A stretch of 64,000 bases of DNA. Source: an uncultured Alistipes sp. GTDB lineage: Bacteria; Bacteroidota; Bacteroidia; Bacteroidales; Rikenellaceae. The stretch spans positions 1-64,000 of the forward strand of contig CALUJN010000002.1 in NCBI GenBank assembly GCA_944320985.1. The letters are read 5' to 3'. A model generated the notes under the pieces. The model was not told the DNA's origin. It ran no database searches and saw only the letters and a list, made by a program, of their open reading frames with translations. Positions 1-8,337 of this stretch are shown here, piece by piece; the stretch's first letter is position 1, and every line of letters starts with the position of its first letter. The position numbers and the translations under genes are program-made.

Positions 1-825
1 CCGGAATGGAACGACCTTTTCGGGCTTCTCCTCCTGGGCCTTGGCCTCAGCGGCCGGCACCTCGGCGTCATCCTGGTGGATATAGGCCAGCTCGGCTTCG
101 TTCACGTGCTTCGACTTCTCGGGTTTCTCGTACATGAAAACCCAGAAGCCCATCCACAGGAAGCCCAGCGCTCCGATGATCAGGAAGGCCATCTCCCAGC
201 CGCCGCCGACACCCTGGTCCTTGAAATACTGGGCCAGCAGCGGAATCGTGGCCGGAGCCACCAGCGCACCAACCGACGCGCCGGCATTGAAGATCGACGT
301 GGCAAACGCACGGTCCTTCTTCGGGAAGTACTCCGCGGTCACCTTGATCGCGGCGGGGAAGTTACCCGCCTCACCCAGAGCGAGGATGCAGCGTGCGGCA
401 AGGAACAACCAGACGCTTGTCGACGCAATGGCAAACGCAACGGCCGTGCCCGCCTCGACCGAGGTCATGGCCTTGACCGTCTCGAAGCCCTCGATATGCA
501 TCGTCGCCCACCCGCAGGCCGCATGAAGGCATGCACCGAGCGACCATACGCCGATCGACCACAGATAGCCCTTCTTCGTGCCCATCCAGTCGATGAAACG
601 ACCCGCAAAGAGCATGCAGAGCGCGTAAACAAGCGAGAAAACGGCCGTAATGGTGCCGTAGTCGGCATCGGTCCAGTGGAATTCCGGGGCGATGAAGTCC
701 TTCCACGTCAGCGAAAGAACCTGTCGGTCCAGGTAATTGACGGTCGTGGCGACGAACAGAAGTACGCACATCCACCAACGCCAGTTGGTCATCAGTTTCG
801 TTGAAGTTGATGCGGTTTTTGTCAT
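1..825 (-). CDS. exuT: MFS transporter, hexuronate (ExuT-like), 3' part outside window
   Basis: An open frame of 275 codons runs from ATG at 825 to the left edge without a stop, so only the N-terminal part is seen. The protein starts with a short Ser/Thr-rich tail, then hydrophobic helices with the motif NYLDRQ in the first helix and a conserved LALGEAGNFPAA stretch, as in anion:cation symporter MFS proteins that import glucuronate or galacturonate. An acidic/charged loop (AEAKAQEEKPEK) ends the visible part and probably is the central cytoplasmic loop. It lies 30 bp downstream of eda, on the same strand as eda, kdgK and uxaC, which supports hexuronate as the substrate. The substrate is inferred from context. 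Confidence 0.85.
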   Translation of the reverse strand, partial: MTKTASTSTKLMTNWRWWMCVLLFVATTVNYLDRQVLSLTWKDFIAPEFHWTDADYGTITAVFSLVYALCMLFAGRFIDWMGTKKGYLWSIGVWSLGACLHAACGWATMHIEGFETVKAMTSVEAGTAVAFAIASTSVWLFLAARCILALGEAGNFPAAIKVTAEYFPKKDRAFATSIFNAGASVGALVAPATIPLLAQYFKDQGVGGGWEMAFLIIGALGFLWMGFWVFMYEKPEKSKHVNEAELAYIHQDDAEVPAAEAKAQEEKPEKVVPFR

Positions 826-855
826 GAGATAAGGTTTAGGTCGATGTGATTATAC

Positions 856-1530
856 TTACTTGCCCTTCACGCCGGAAATGACATCCAGAGCAAAGCGGCA
901 TTTGTCCGTGATCGCCTGCCAGTCCCTGGCGGCGATTACCTCCTTGGGGAAGAGCTGCGAGCCCATGCCCACGCAGTAGACGCCGGCCTTGAACCACCCC
1001 GTGAGGTTCTCCTCCGTGGGCTCCACGGCCCCCGTGGCCATGATGTTCGACCACGGAAGCGGAGCCTTCACGTTCTTGACGAACGACGGGCCCCCGACGT
1101 TGCCCGCAGGGAAGACCTTCGTCAGGTCGCAGCCCAGCTCCTGGGCCTCGCCGATCTCCGTAACCGATCCGCAGCCCGGCGTATAGGGTACCAGGTGGCG
1201 GTTGCAGACCTTCGCGACTTCCGGGTTCAGGTACGGGCCCACGACGAAGTTCGCGCCGTACTGGATGTACAGCGCAGCCGTAGGCGCATCGACGATCGTG
1301 CCAACGCCAAGCACCATATCCGGGCACTCCCTGGCGGCAAACTTGATCACCTCGATGAAGACCTCCGAGGCGAAATCGCCGCGGTTCGTGAATTCGAACG
1401 CCCGCACACCGCCCTCATAGCAGGCCTTGACAACCTGTTTGGCGATCTCGGCGTCCGAATGGTAGAAGACGGGGACCATGCCGGTCTTGCCGATGGCCTC
1501 CATGACTTGCATTTTTGTAAAACGTGCCAT
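856..1530 (-). CDS. eda: 2-keto-3-deoxy-6-phosphogluconate (KDPG/KHG) aldolase
   Basis: A 224-residue class I aldolase that cleaves KDPG to pyruvate and glyceraldehyde-3-phosphate, the last step of hexuronate breakdown. The Schiff-base lysine is in LTKVFPAG (K138), the general base is E46 in FEFTNRG with the phosphate/substrate arginine R50, and GVGT gives T78. Length fits the trimeric family. ATG at 1530 is the start that keeps the normal short N-terminus before the first beta strand. It sits between the transporter and kdgK in one transcription direction, with an 80-bp gap to kdgK that contains a weak GAGGAG/CTCCTC hairpin. Confidence 0.96.
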   Translation of the reverse strand: MARFTKMQVMEAIGKTGMVPVFYHSDAEIAKQVVKACYEGGVRAFEFTNRGDFASEVFIEVIKFAARECPDMVLGVGTIVDAPTAALYIQYGANFVVGPYLNPEVAKVCNRHLVPYTPGCGSVTEIGEAQELGCDLTKVFPAGNVGGPSFVKNVKAPLPWSNIMATGAVEPTEENLTGWFKAGVYCVGMGSQLFPKEVIAARDWQAITDKCRFALDVISGVKGK

Positions 1531-1610
1531 TTTCAGAATCTGTTATGTATCCAAACAAGCGGAGGAGAGAAACCGCTCGCGCCGTCCCCTCCTCACGCCT
1601 TAACCATTCA

Positions 1611-2630
1611 TTAACGCTGCACGCGCCCGTTGGCGTTGCCGCCGGCCAAAGCCTCGACCTCCTCGGCAGAAACAAGGTTGAAGTCGCCGTTGATCGTGTG
1701 CTTCAGAGCCGATGCCGCCACGGCGAACTCCAGGGCCTCGCCCTGCGTCGGCTTCGTCAGAAGTCCGTGGATGATACCGCCCGAGAACGAATCGCCGCCA
1801 CCCACGCGGTCGATGATCGGGTTGATGTCGTAACGCTTCGACTCGTAGAACTCCTGACCGTTGTAGATCATGGCCTTCCAGCCGTTGTGCGTCGCCGAGA
1901 ACGACTCACGCAGCGTCGAGATCACATACTTGAACCCGAACTCTGCGGCCATCTGGCGGAAAATGCCCTTGTATCCTTCGGCATTGGTTTCGCCTCCTTC
2001 GACATCGGCATCGGGCTTGAAGCCCAGGCAAAGCTCCGCGTCCTCCTCGTTGCCGATGCAGACGTCCACGTACTGCATCAGCGGCTTCATGATCGACTGC
2101 GCCTTCTCCTTGGTCCAGAGCTTCTTGCGGAAGTTCAGGTCCACAGATACCGTGACGCCGTGACGCTTCGCAGCCTCGCAGGCCAGACGGGTCAGCTCGG
2201 CAGCCTTGTCCGAGATCGCAGGCGTGATGCCCGACCAGTGGAACCAGTCGGCACCCTCCATGATCGAGTCGAAGTCGAAATCCTGCGGGTCAGCCTCGGC
2301 AATGGCCGAGTGCGCACGGTCGTAGATCACCTTCGAGGGGCGCATCGAGGCCCCCGTCTCCAGGTAGTAGATACCCACGCGGTCGCCGCCGCGCGCGATA
2401 TAGTCGGTCTTCACGCCGTACTTGCGAAGCGCATTGACGGCCGACTGGCCGATCTCATGCTTCGGGAGTTTCGTCACGAAATAGGCATCGTGGCCGTAGT
2501 TGGCACACGAAACGGCAACATTCGCTTCGCCTCCGCCATAGACGACATCAAACGAATCCGACTGTACGAAACGTGTGTTCCCCGGCGTCGAGAGACGCAG
2601 CATGATCTCTCCTAATGTTACGATTTTCAT
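1611..2630 (-). CDS. kdgK: 2-dehydro-3-deoxygluconate kinase (PfkB family)
   Basis: A 339-residue ribokinase-fold kinase that phosphorylates KDG to KDPG. Family features visible are the N-terminal strand with GEIMLRLSTPG, the GGGEANVAV substrate motif, and the C-terminal DRVGGGDSFSGG anion hole with the catalytic Asp in GGGDSF. It is 16 bp downstream of uxaC and upstream of eda, giving the order isomerase, kinase, aldolase. A second, diverged copy with the same N-terminal motif lies at 5562-6608 on the other strand. PfkB members can differ in sugar specificity; KDG is assigned from context. Confidence 0.93.
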   Translation of the reverse strand: MKIVTLGEIMLRLSTPGNTRFVQSDSFDVVYGGGEANVAVSCANYGHDAYFVTKLPKHEIGQSAVNALRKYGVKTDYIARGGDRVGIYYLETGASMRPSKVIYDRAHSAIAEADPQDFDFDSIMEGADWFHWSGITPAISDKAAELTRLACEAAKRHGVTVSVDLNFRKKLWTKEKAQSIMKPLMQYVDVCIGNEEDAELCLGFKPDADVEGGETNAEGYKGIFRQMAAEFGFKYVISTLRESFSATHNGWKAMIYNGQEFYESKRYDINPIIDRVGGGDSFSGGIIHGLLTKPTQGEALEFAVAASALKHTINGDFNLVSAEEVEALAGGNANGRVQR

Positions 2631-2646
2631 GATTGGTTATCCTGAA

Positions 2647-4059
2647 TTAGAATTTGAAGAAATTTTTCGCATTGCGGTAGCAGATGCCCTCGATGATCTC
2701 GCGGCCGATGAAGTCAAGTTCCGAGGCCGGAAGAAGGCCACGCTCGATGTCGTTGCCCACAAGGTTGCACAGCGTACGACGGAAGTACTCGTGACGCGGG
2801 TACGAGAGGAACGAGCGAGAGTCGGTAAGCATTCCCACGAAGCGGCTCAGCAGGCCCAGCGTCGAGAGGGCGTTCATCTGCTTCTCCATGCCGTCCTTCT
2901 GGTCCAGGAACCACCACCCCGAGCCGAACTGGATCTTCCCAGCACCGTAGCGCCCGTCCTGGAAGTTGCCAAGCATCGTGGCGACGAGCTCGTTGTCGCG
3001 AGGATTCAGGTTATAGATGATCGTACGCGTGAGTTTGTCCTCGCGGTCCAGCAGATCGAAGAACTTCGACATCGACTTGCCCACCGTGAAGTCCCCGATC
3101 GAATCGAAGCCCGTATCGGGTCCCAGCTGCGCGAACATACGAGAGTTGTTATTGCGGATAGCGCCGTAGTGGAACTGTTGCGTCCAGCCCGTCTCGTGGT
3201 CCATGACGGCAAACTCGACCAGCATCGCCGTCTTGTACTTGCGGATCTCCTCCGCCGTGAGCTCCTGACCGCCGTACACCTTATTAAAGATGGCGTCGAT
3301 CTCCGACTGCGTATAATCCTCGGCGTAGAACTCCTCGATGCCGTGGTCCGAAAGCCGGCAGCCCACCGACTCGAAGAACTTGTGGCGCACGCGAAGGGCG
3401 TCGAGCACGTCCGAGAACTTCGAGATCGTGACGCCCGAGACCTCCGACAACTTCTCGATGTAGGCCCGGAAGTCGGCAGCCGATTCCACGGCCATCGCCT
3501 TGTCGGGGCGCCACGTCGGGAGCATCTTCACACCAAAGCCGTCCTCGCGCACCTTGATGTGGTGTTCCAGCGAGTCGACCGGGTCGTCCGTCGTGCAGAC
3601 AACCTCCACGTTGTAGTGCTGCATCAGACCACGCGCGTAAAACTCCGGCTGCTGCAAGAGGGCCGTACAGTGGTCGTAGATCTCACGAGCCGTAGACGGA
3701 TTGAGGAGTTTCGTAACGCCAAAGGCCGTCTTCAGTTCCAGGTGCGTCCAGTGGTAAAGCGGGTTGCGCATCGTATAGGGTACCGTCTCGGCCCACTTCT
3801 CGAACTTCTCCCAGTCCGTAGTATCCTTGCCCGTGCAGTAACGCTCCTCCACGCCGTTCGTACGCATCGCGCGCCACTTGTAGTGGTCCCCTTCGAGCCA
3901 GATCTTCGACAGGTTCTCGAAACGGTGGTTCGAGGACACATATTCGGGAATCAGGTGGCAGTGGTAGTCGATGATCGGCTGTTTGGCCGCATGCTCGTGG
4001 TAAAGACGTTGCGCCGTCTCACTCTCCAACAGAAAATTCTCGTCGTTAAACGCTTTCAT
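2647..4059 (-). CDS. uxaC: glucuronate/galacturonate isomerase
   Basis: A 470-residue protein of the uronate isomerase family (amidohydrolase fold), which converts glucuronate to fructuronate and galacturonate to tagaturonate. The N-terminal metal motif is IIDYHCHL; the length is standard for UxaC. It is the first gene of the visible minus-strand catabolic set. The oxidoreductase and dehydratase steps (UxaB/UxuB, UxaA/UxuA) are not in this window. The 211-bp divergent gap to the DUF4861 gene must hold its promoter, but I could not find a clear TAnnTTTG on the minus strand. Confidence 0.97.
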   Translation of the reverse strand: MKAFNDENFLLESETAQRLYHEHAAKQPIIDYHCHLIPEYVSSNHRFENLSKIWLEGDHYKWRAMRTNGVEERYCTGKDTTDWEKFEKWAETVPYTMRNPLYHWTHLELKTAFGVTKLLNPSTAREIYDHCTALLQQPEFYARGLMQHYNVEVVCTTDDPVDSLEHHIKVREDGFGVKMLPTWRPDKAMAVESAADFRAYIEKLSEVSGVTISKFSDVLDALRVRHKFFESVGCRLSDHGIEEFYAEDYTQSEIDAIFNKVYGGQELTAEEIRKYKTAMLVEFAVMDHETGWTQQFHYGAIRNNNSRMFAQLGPDTGFDSIGDFTVGKSMSKFFDLLDREDKLTRTIIYNLNPRDNELVATMLGNFQDGRYGAGKIQFGSGWWFLDQKDGMEKQMNALSTLGLLSRFVGMLTDSRSFLSYPRHEYFRRTLCNLVGNDIERGLLPASELDFIGREIIEGICYRNAKNFFKF

Positions 4060-4202
4060 CGTATTTTTCGCTCTATTCCGATTAAAACTCTTTCAAAAGG
4101 AACAACCCTCCAAAAAATCATCCCTTTTCAACATGTAAAATTAGCAACTTTCCGCCATACATAATACGAAAAATCACCAAATTAAATAGAATATTTGCCA
4201 AT

Positions 4203-4214
4203 TTGGTTGACCAA
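4203..4214. promoter_or_regulatory. candidate hexuronate-responsive operator (UxuR/ExuR-like palindrome)
   Basis: The sequence TTGGTTGACCAA is a perfect inverted repeat (TTGGT, two-base spacer, ACCAA). The half-sites match the core of the known enterobacterial ExuR/UxuR consensus (TTGGT-N2-ACCAA). It overlaps the -33 element of the plus-strand promoter and sits between two divergent hexuronate-related transcription units. A second overlapping dyad, CCAATTTGG, begins just upstream. No GntR-type regulator gene is in the window, so the binding protein is unknown. Confidence 0.45.
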
Positions 4215-4237
4215 TGTACGGAAAAATCGTAAATTTG
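4207..4237 (+). promoter_or_regulatory. promoter of DUF4861 gene
   Basis: Bacteroidetes-type promoter: TTG at 4207-4209, a 20-bp spacer, then TAAATTTG at 4230-4237 (consensus TAnnTTTG). Transcription should begin near 4244, about 27 bp before the ATG at 4271. Confidence 0.65.
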
Positions 4238-4270
4238 CCAAATCAAACATCGAAAAAACTTCTGTAAACC

Positions 4271-5398
4271 ATGATGAAAAACACGATTTTAGGCATGGCG
4301 GTCCTTCTGGCTGCCTCCTGCACTCCGGCATTGCAAGTCGAAGTGGCAAACCCGACCCAACTCGACCGCGACGACGAGACCATTGAAATTGCCTGGTCCG
4401 AAATCTCGGCTCTCGAGGGGGTAACGCCCGAGAACGTCGTTGTTCTCAACGCCGACAAGGAGCAGGTTCCCTCACAGGTTCTCTACCGCGGGGAGGCAGA
4501 ACCGCAGGCGCTGATCTTCCAGACCGACGCCGATGCTCTGGAATCCAAACGCTTCAGCATCGTCACGGGAACCCGTGAGGAGTACCCCGCCGAGGCCTAC
4601 GGACGCCAGGTTCCCGAGCGTTACGACGACTACGCCTGGGAGAACAACAAGGTAGCCTACCGCCTCTACGGTCCGGCTCTGGAGACCTCGCCCGAAAAGC
4701 TCATCACCCCGGGCATCGACGTATGGGTGAAGTGCACCGACAAGCTGGTCATCGACGAGTGGTATGCCAAAGGCGACTATCACCACAACTACGGCGACGG
4801 TATGGACTGCTACAAGGTAGGCGTGACACTCGGATCGGGGGCCTCGGTACCCTTCGTGGAGGGCAAGTTCTGGTACATGGACCACAACTACGCCACGGCC
4901 CGCACGCTCGACAACGGCCCGATCCGTACGACCGTCGAGCTGACCTACGCTCCGTTCGATGTCAACGGCACGCAGGTCTCGTTCGTCAAGACCATCTCGC
5001 TCGATGCCAACCAGCGCTTCAACCGCATGGAAAATGTCTATGAGGGTGAGTTTGCCGAACTGCCCATTGCTGCAGGCTTCGTATGCCACGACGTGAAACA
5101 GATAACGACGGGCAACGGATGGATGGGCATGGTCGAGGCAGCATCGGATTCGAAGGATCCGGCGCGTGACGGCGACATCTACCTCGGTGTAATTCTCCCG
5201 GGCGGCGAGATGCTTGCCGACACGCTGGGACACGCCGTAGCGGTCAAGAACGTGAAGTCGGGCGAGACGCTGACCTACTATGCCGGCTCGGGCTGGAGCC
5301 AGGGCGGCGTCGATGACATGAACGAGTGGATCGAGGAGATCGCCGCGGCGGAAGCTGCCGCCACGCAGCCCCTGCAGGTAACGATTCTCAAGAAATAA
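4271..5398 (+). CDS. DUF4861 family lipoprotein, hexuronate locus
   Basis: A 375-residue exported protein with a short signal sequence and lipobox LAASC, giving an acylated C17; it is probably anchored in the outer membrane. The DUF4861 core is recognisable from the AWENNKVAYRLYGPAL block and the YHHNYGDGMDCYKVG block that follows. The family is found in polysaccharide-utilisation and uronate loci of Bacteroidetes and is suspected to act on uronate-containing oligosaccharides, but I know of no settled reaction. Here it is divergent from uxaC-kdgK-eda and upstream of a second KDG kinase, which supports a role in supplying unsaturated or saturated uronates. Confidence 0.8.
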   Translation: MMKNTILGMAVLLAASCTPALQVEVANPTQLDRDDETIEIAWSEISALEGVTPENVVVLNADKEQVPSQVLYRGEAEPQALIFQTDADALESKRFSIVTGTREEYPAEAYGRQVPERYDDYAWENNKVAYRLYGPALETSPEKLITPGIDVWVKCTDKLVIDEWYAKGDYHHNYGDGMDCYKVGVTLGSGASVPFVEGKFWYMDHNYATARTLDNGPIRTTVELTYAPFDVNGTQVSFVKTISLDANQRFNRMENVYEGEFAELPIAAGFVCHDVKQITTGNGWMGMVEAASDSKDPARDGDIYLGVILPGGEMLADTLGHAVAVKNVKSGETLTYYAGSGWSQGGVDDMNEWIEEIAAAEAAATQPLQVTILKK

Positions 5399-5428
5399 GC
5401 GTAGGAGCCCGAAAGCCAAAAGAACAAG

Positions 5429-5460
5429 CCCCGGATACGGCATGTATCCGGGGTTCGTTT
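5429..5460 (+). terminator. Rho-independent terminator after DUF4861 gene
   Basis: Perfect 10-bp stem CCCCGGATAC / GTATCCGGGG (5429-5438 and 5444-5453) with a GGCAT loop, followed by TTCGTTTT. Confidence 0.85.
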
Positions 5461-5526
5461 TGTCATTCCCGACCGGAAAGTTCGCTCGAAAAGCCCCCGG
5501 GAGGGACAACCGTTCCGCATTTTTCG

Positions 5527-5534
5527 TATCTTTG
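5527..5534 (+). promoter_or_regulatory. -7 element of second KDG kinase gene
   Basis: TATCTTTG matches TAnnTTTG and lies 28 bp upstream of the ATG at 5562. No clear TTG is present at the -33 distance. Confidence 0.55.
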
Positions 5535-5561
5535 CTTTCGACTCAGCTTTTTGGAAAAATC

Positions 5562-6608
5562 ATGAACACGAAAAGAATCGTCACCTTCGGTGAGATCATG
5601 CTGCGCCTCACACCGCCCGACAACCTGCGTTTCAACCAAACGAAACTCTTCCGGGCCAGTTACGGCGGCAGCGAGGCAAATGTGGCCGTATCGCTGGCCA
5701 ACTACGGTCTTCAAAGTGAATTTGTCACCTGCGTTCCGGACAATCGCATTGCCGAGGCTTGCCTGGACGACCTGCGCAGCTACGGCGTACTCACCCGCCA
5801 CGTGCTGCGTCAAGGAGACCGGCTGGGGCTCTATTACATGGAAGAGGCTGCGGCGATGCGTTCGTCACAGGAGGTTTACGACCGGGCCGGCTCGTCGTTC
5901 GACACCCTGCAGCCGGGCATGATCGACTGGGCGGAGCTCTTCCACGACGCCGCTTGGTTCCACTGGTCGGGGATCTCCGCTGCTGTAAGCGCCTCCACGG
6001 CTGCGGTATGTGCCGAGGCGATCGCCGCGGCCCGCAAGGCCGGTCTGACCGTTTCGTGCGACATCAACTACCGCAAAAACCTCTGGAAATACGGCAAAAC
6101 CCCGCAGGAGGTGCTGCCTCCGCTGATGGAACAGTGCGACTTCTTTTTCGGCACGGACGACGAATACGAAAAGATCCTCGGGATACGTCTTCCCCGCTTC
6201 GAGGCTCGGGATGCAGCATATCGCCCCGATGCGGCGGGCTACAAGGAGGCCTCGCAACGTATCGCCGAACGCTTCCCGCAATGCCGGGGCATTGTCATCG
6301 GACTGCGCAGCGTCCTGAGTGCCAACCACCACCTGATCTCAGGAACCCTCTATACGGGAGAGCAGCTCTATACGTCACGTGTGTACGATATCGACTGCGT
6401 AGTGGATTGCGTGGGTGTCGGAGACGCCTTCGTCGGCGGATTGATTTACGGACTGGCCGTACACGGAGCGGACATGCAGTTTGCCCTGGACTTCGGGACC
6501 GCAGCCTGCGCCATCAAGAATACCGTTCCGGGCGACTACAGCCAGTTCACGGCCGAAGAGACGGCCCAACTGGCTCTGGGACCTGTCAACGGGCGCATCG
6601 CCCGATAG
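5562..6608 (+). CDS. second 2-dehydro-3-deoxygluconate kinase-like PfkB kinase
   Basis: A 348-residue PfkB kinase. The start at 5562 (MNTKRIVTFGEIMLRL) is chosen because it begins at the family's first strand and sits just after the promoter; an upstream in-frame ATG would lie before the promoter. It shares GEIMLRL, SYGGSEANVAVSLANYG and the C-terminal VGVGDAFVGG anion-hole motif with kdgK at 1611-2630, but is clearly diverged (GVGDAF rather than GGGDSF). It may be a paralogue serving a different entry route or a related keto-deoxy sugar. It is the only gene between two terminators, so it is probably transcribed alone. Confidence 0.88.
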   Translation: MNTKRIVTFGEIMLRLTPPDNLRFNQTKLFRASYGGSEANVAVSLANYGLQSEFVTCVPDNRIAEACLDDLRSYGVLTRHVLRQGDRLGLYYMEEAAAMRSSQEVYDRAGSSFDTLQPGMIDWAELFHDAAWFHWSGISAAVSASTAAVCAEAIAAARKAGLTVSCDINYRKNLWKYGKTPQEVLPPLMEQCDFFFGTDDEYEKILGIRLPRFEARDAAYRPDAAGYKEASQRIAERFPQCRGIVIGLRSVLSANHHLISGTLYTGEQLYTSRVYDIDCVVDCVGVGDAFVGGLIYGLAVHGADMQFALDFGTAACAIKNTVPGDYSQFTAEETAQLALGPVNGRIAR

Positions 6609-6643
6609 CTGCCGGCGTTCCCGGGTGGGGTTCTGCGCAAAGC

Positions 6644-6770
6644 CTCCCCGGAAAACGACCTGTTCCACCCAGGCAAACAGACGGCCTCCCGGAAAGTCAT
6701 CTGCCCCACCCGGGAAGCGATCTATCCAACCCAAAAGCATTACTCCCGGAAAGTAACTTGTTCCTCTGCG
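6644..6770. repeat. degenerate direct repeats in intergenic region 6609-6955
   Basis: Four imperfect copies of a 26-40-bp unit begin near 6644, 6686, 6711 and 6743. Shared core: CCCGGAAA, three bases, A(T/C)CTG, then TTCCACCC-like. The rest of the 347-bp gap holds no gene, only the bidirectional terminator at 6895-6930. Confidence 0.5.
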
Positions 6771-6894
6771 GCCTCCGGGCATTCGGTTGTCACAGAAACA
6801 GATTCCACCCCGCATCCCCGTATTCCCAACCTCCGTCCAGCTTCGAGTCCGCTCCCCAATTCTCAGAAACCGACCCTAACAGACCCAAAAGAGA

Positions 6895-6930
6895 AAAACC
6901 CGGCCCTCCTTCAAAGGAGAGCCGGGTTTT
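6895..6930. terminator. bidirectional terminator between second KDG kinase and TPR gene
   Basis: Stem AAAACCCGGC / GCCGGGTTTT (6895-6904, 6921-6930), extended inside by CTCCTT/AAGGAG. Flanking A and T tracts allow termination of both converging units. Confidence 0.85.
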
Positions 6931-6955
6931 CCGTTTGATCGGGATTCGATTCCTC

Positions 6956-8302
6956 TTATTCGATACCCTTGGCCTGCTTGTAAAGGGCGTTGTAGGTGTT
7001 GTACTTGTCCATGACACCGGGTTCGTCACGCAGACGGAAGCAGAGCGACTTGAGGAACTCCAGCGTATCCATATCCTCGGGTTTGATCTCGTGAGCCTTT
7101 TCGAACCAGGGCAGAGCCTCCATATAGACCTCGTTGACAGCCTTCAGATCGGCATCGTAGGCGGCCTGACTGCTGTACTGCTTCTCGTTCATCACCTTGT
7201 TGAGCTCATCACCCTTGATCGTGTAGAAGACGCCCAGATAGTAGTTGCCCTCGAAGAGATCGGGCTTGAGCTCCACGACCTTCTTGAACGACTCGATACT
7301 CTTGTCGTAATCCTTCAGTGCATAGAAGATACGGCCGCGGCCGAACCAGAGGTCGACATTCTGCGGATTGTCCGCAATGGCCTTGTCGATCATCGTCACC
7401 AGGTCGGCAGGATCTCCGACACCCTCTTCCGAGGTGTAGAGCTGCATCAGACCGTCCAGAATCCGCTCGTTCTTCGGGAACTTCTCGATACCGGTCAGCA
7501 GCGCCTGCTTGGCCTTCATCACGTTCTCCTTGTCGGCAGCCTTCTGGCCGTAATAGCAGTGGAAGAGGTAGTAATAGATATTGCCCTCCTCATCGGCATA
7601 GTTCTTCTCGATGGCCTGCTGAAGATACTCACCGCCACGTACAAAAGACTCGGCATTGTTCGACCCGTCGACCGTCAGCAGATAGCCCGCATAGTAGAGC
7701 AGAGTCGGATCCGCCTCGCCATAGGCCGGGCACGACTGGGCCTTGTAGGCCGTAGCATAGGCATTGGCCGCTCCGACATAATCCCCCGAATCGATTCCGG
7801 CATTTCCGATCTGCGAGCAGAAATCGCTGATCTGCTTCAGACCCTCCTTGATCTTCTCGGCGCTCTTGGGATCGAGTTCATAAGCCTTCTCATAGGCTTC
7901 GATCGCCTTTTCGGGGGCATCCTTGATCACCCACTTGGTCTGTTTCCAGGTAGCGACCTTGTTGTCCTTGATGTAGGCCGTGAACCACGGATAGACCCAA
8001 GCCGTGTACTGCACGCCGTTGAGCGTCTCCTGCTTGGTGGACTTGGGATCTCCGACCGTCAGTTTGAGCATCGTGGACTCCATGTTGACGAAGAGGTTCT
8101 TCGTCGGCTCGGCAGCCACCTCATAGAAAGCCTTTCCGCGGTTGATCCACGTTGCGGCCTTCGTTGCTTTCTTCTCGTTGGCGATGTCGGCATCGCTCTT
8201 TTCGATCTTGGCGAGAAGTGCTTCCTGGTTTACCTTCTGGGCCTCGGCGGCGGGAATCACCACAAGCAGCGCCGCAAAAGCCGTCAAAATCGTTTTTTTC
8301 AT
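6956..8302 (-). CDS. secreted tetratricopeptide-repeat protein downstream of gyrA
   Basis: A 448-residue protein with a Sec signal peptide (MKKTILTAFAALLVVIPAAEAQ, probable cleavage after EAQ or AEA) followed by helical TPR-type repeats over most of its length, e.g. AIEAYEKAYELDPKS and SIESFKKVVELKPDLF. It should be periplasmic. It follows gyrA by 35 bp on the same strand, a pairing known from other Bacteroidales genomes, and is closed by a strong terminator. A scaffold role is typical of TPR proteins, but no partner can be read from the sequence. Confidence 0.85.
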   Translation of the reverse strand: MKKTILTAFAALLVVIPAAEAQKVNQEALLAKIEKSDADIANEKKATKAATWINRGKAFYEVAAEPTKNLFVNMESTMLKLTVGDPKSTKQETLNGVQYTAWVYPWFTAYIKDNKVATWKQTKWVIKDAPEKAIEAYEKAYELDPKSAEKIKEGLKQISDFCSQIGNAGIDSGDYVGAANAYATAYKAQSCPAYGEADPTLLYYAGYLLTVDGSNNAESFVRGGEYLQQAIEKNYADEEGNIYYYLFHCYYGQKAADKENVMKAKQALLTGIEKFPKNERILDGLMQLYTSEEGVGDPADLVTMIDKAIADNPQNVDLWFGRGRIFYALKDYDKSIESFKKVVELKPDLFEGNYYLGVFYTIKGDELNKVMNEKQYSSQAAYDADLKAVNEVYMEALPWFEKAHEIKPEDMDTLEFLKSLCFRLRDEPGVMDKYNTYNALYKQAKGIE

Positions 8303-8337
8303 ACGAATTGTTATTAAAAAGTTTCAGTTGTTTCCTC

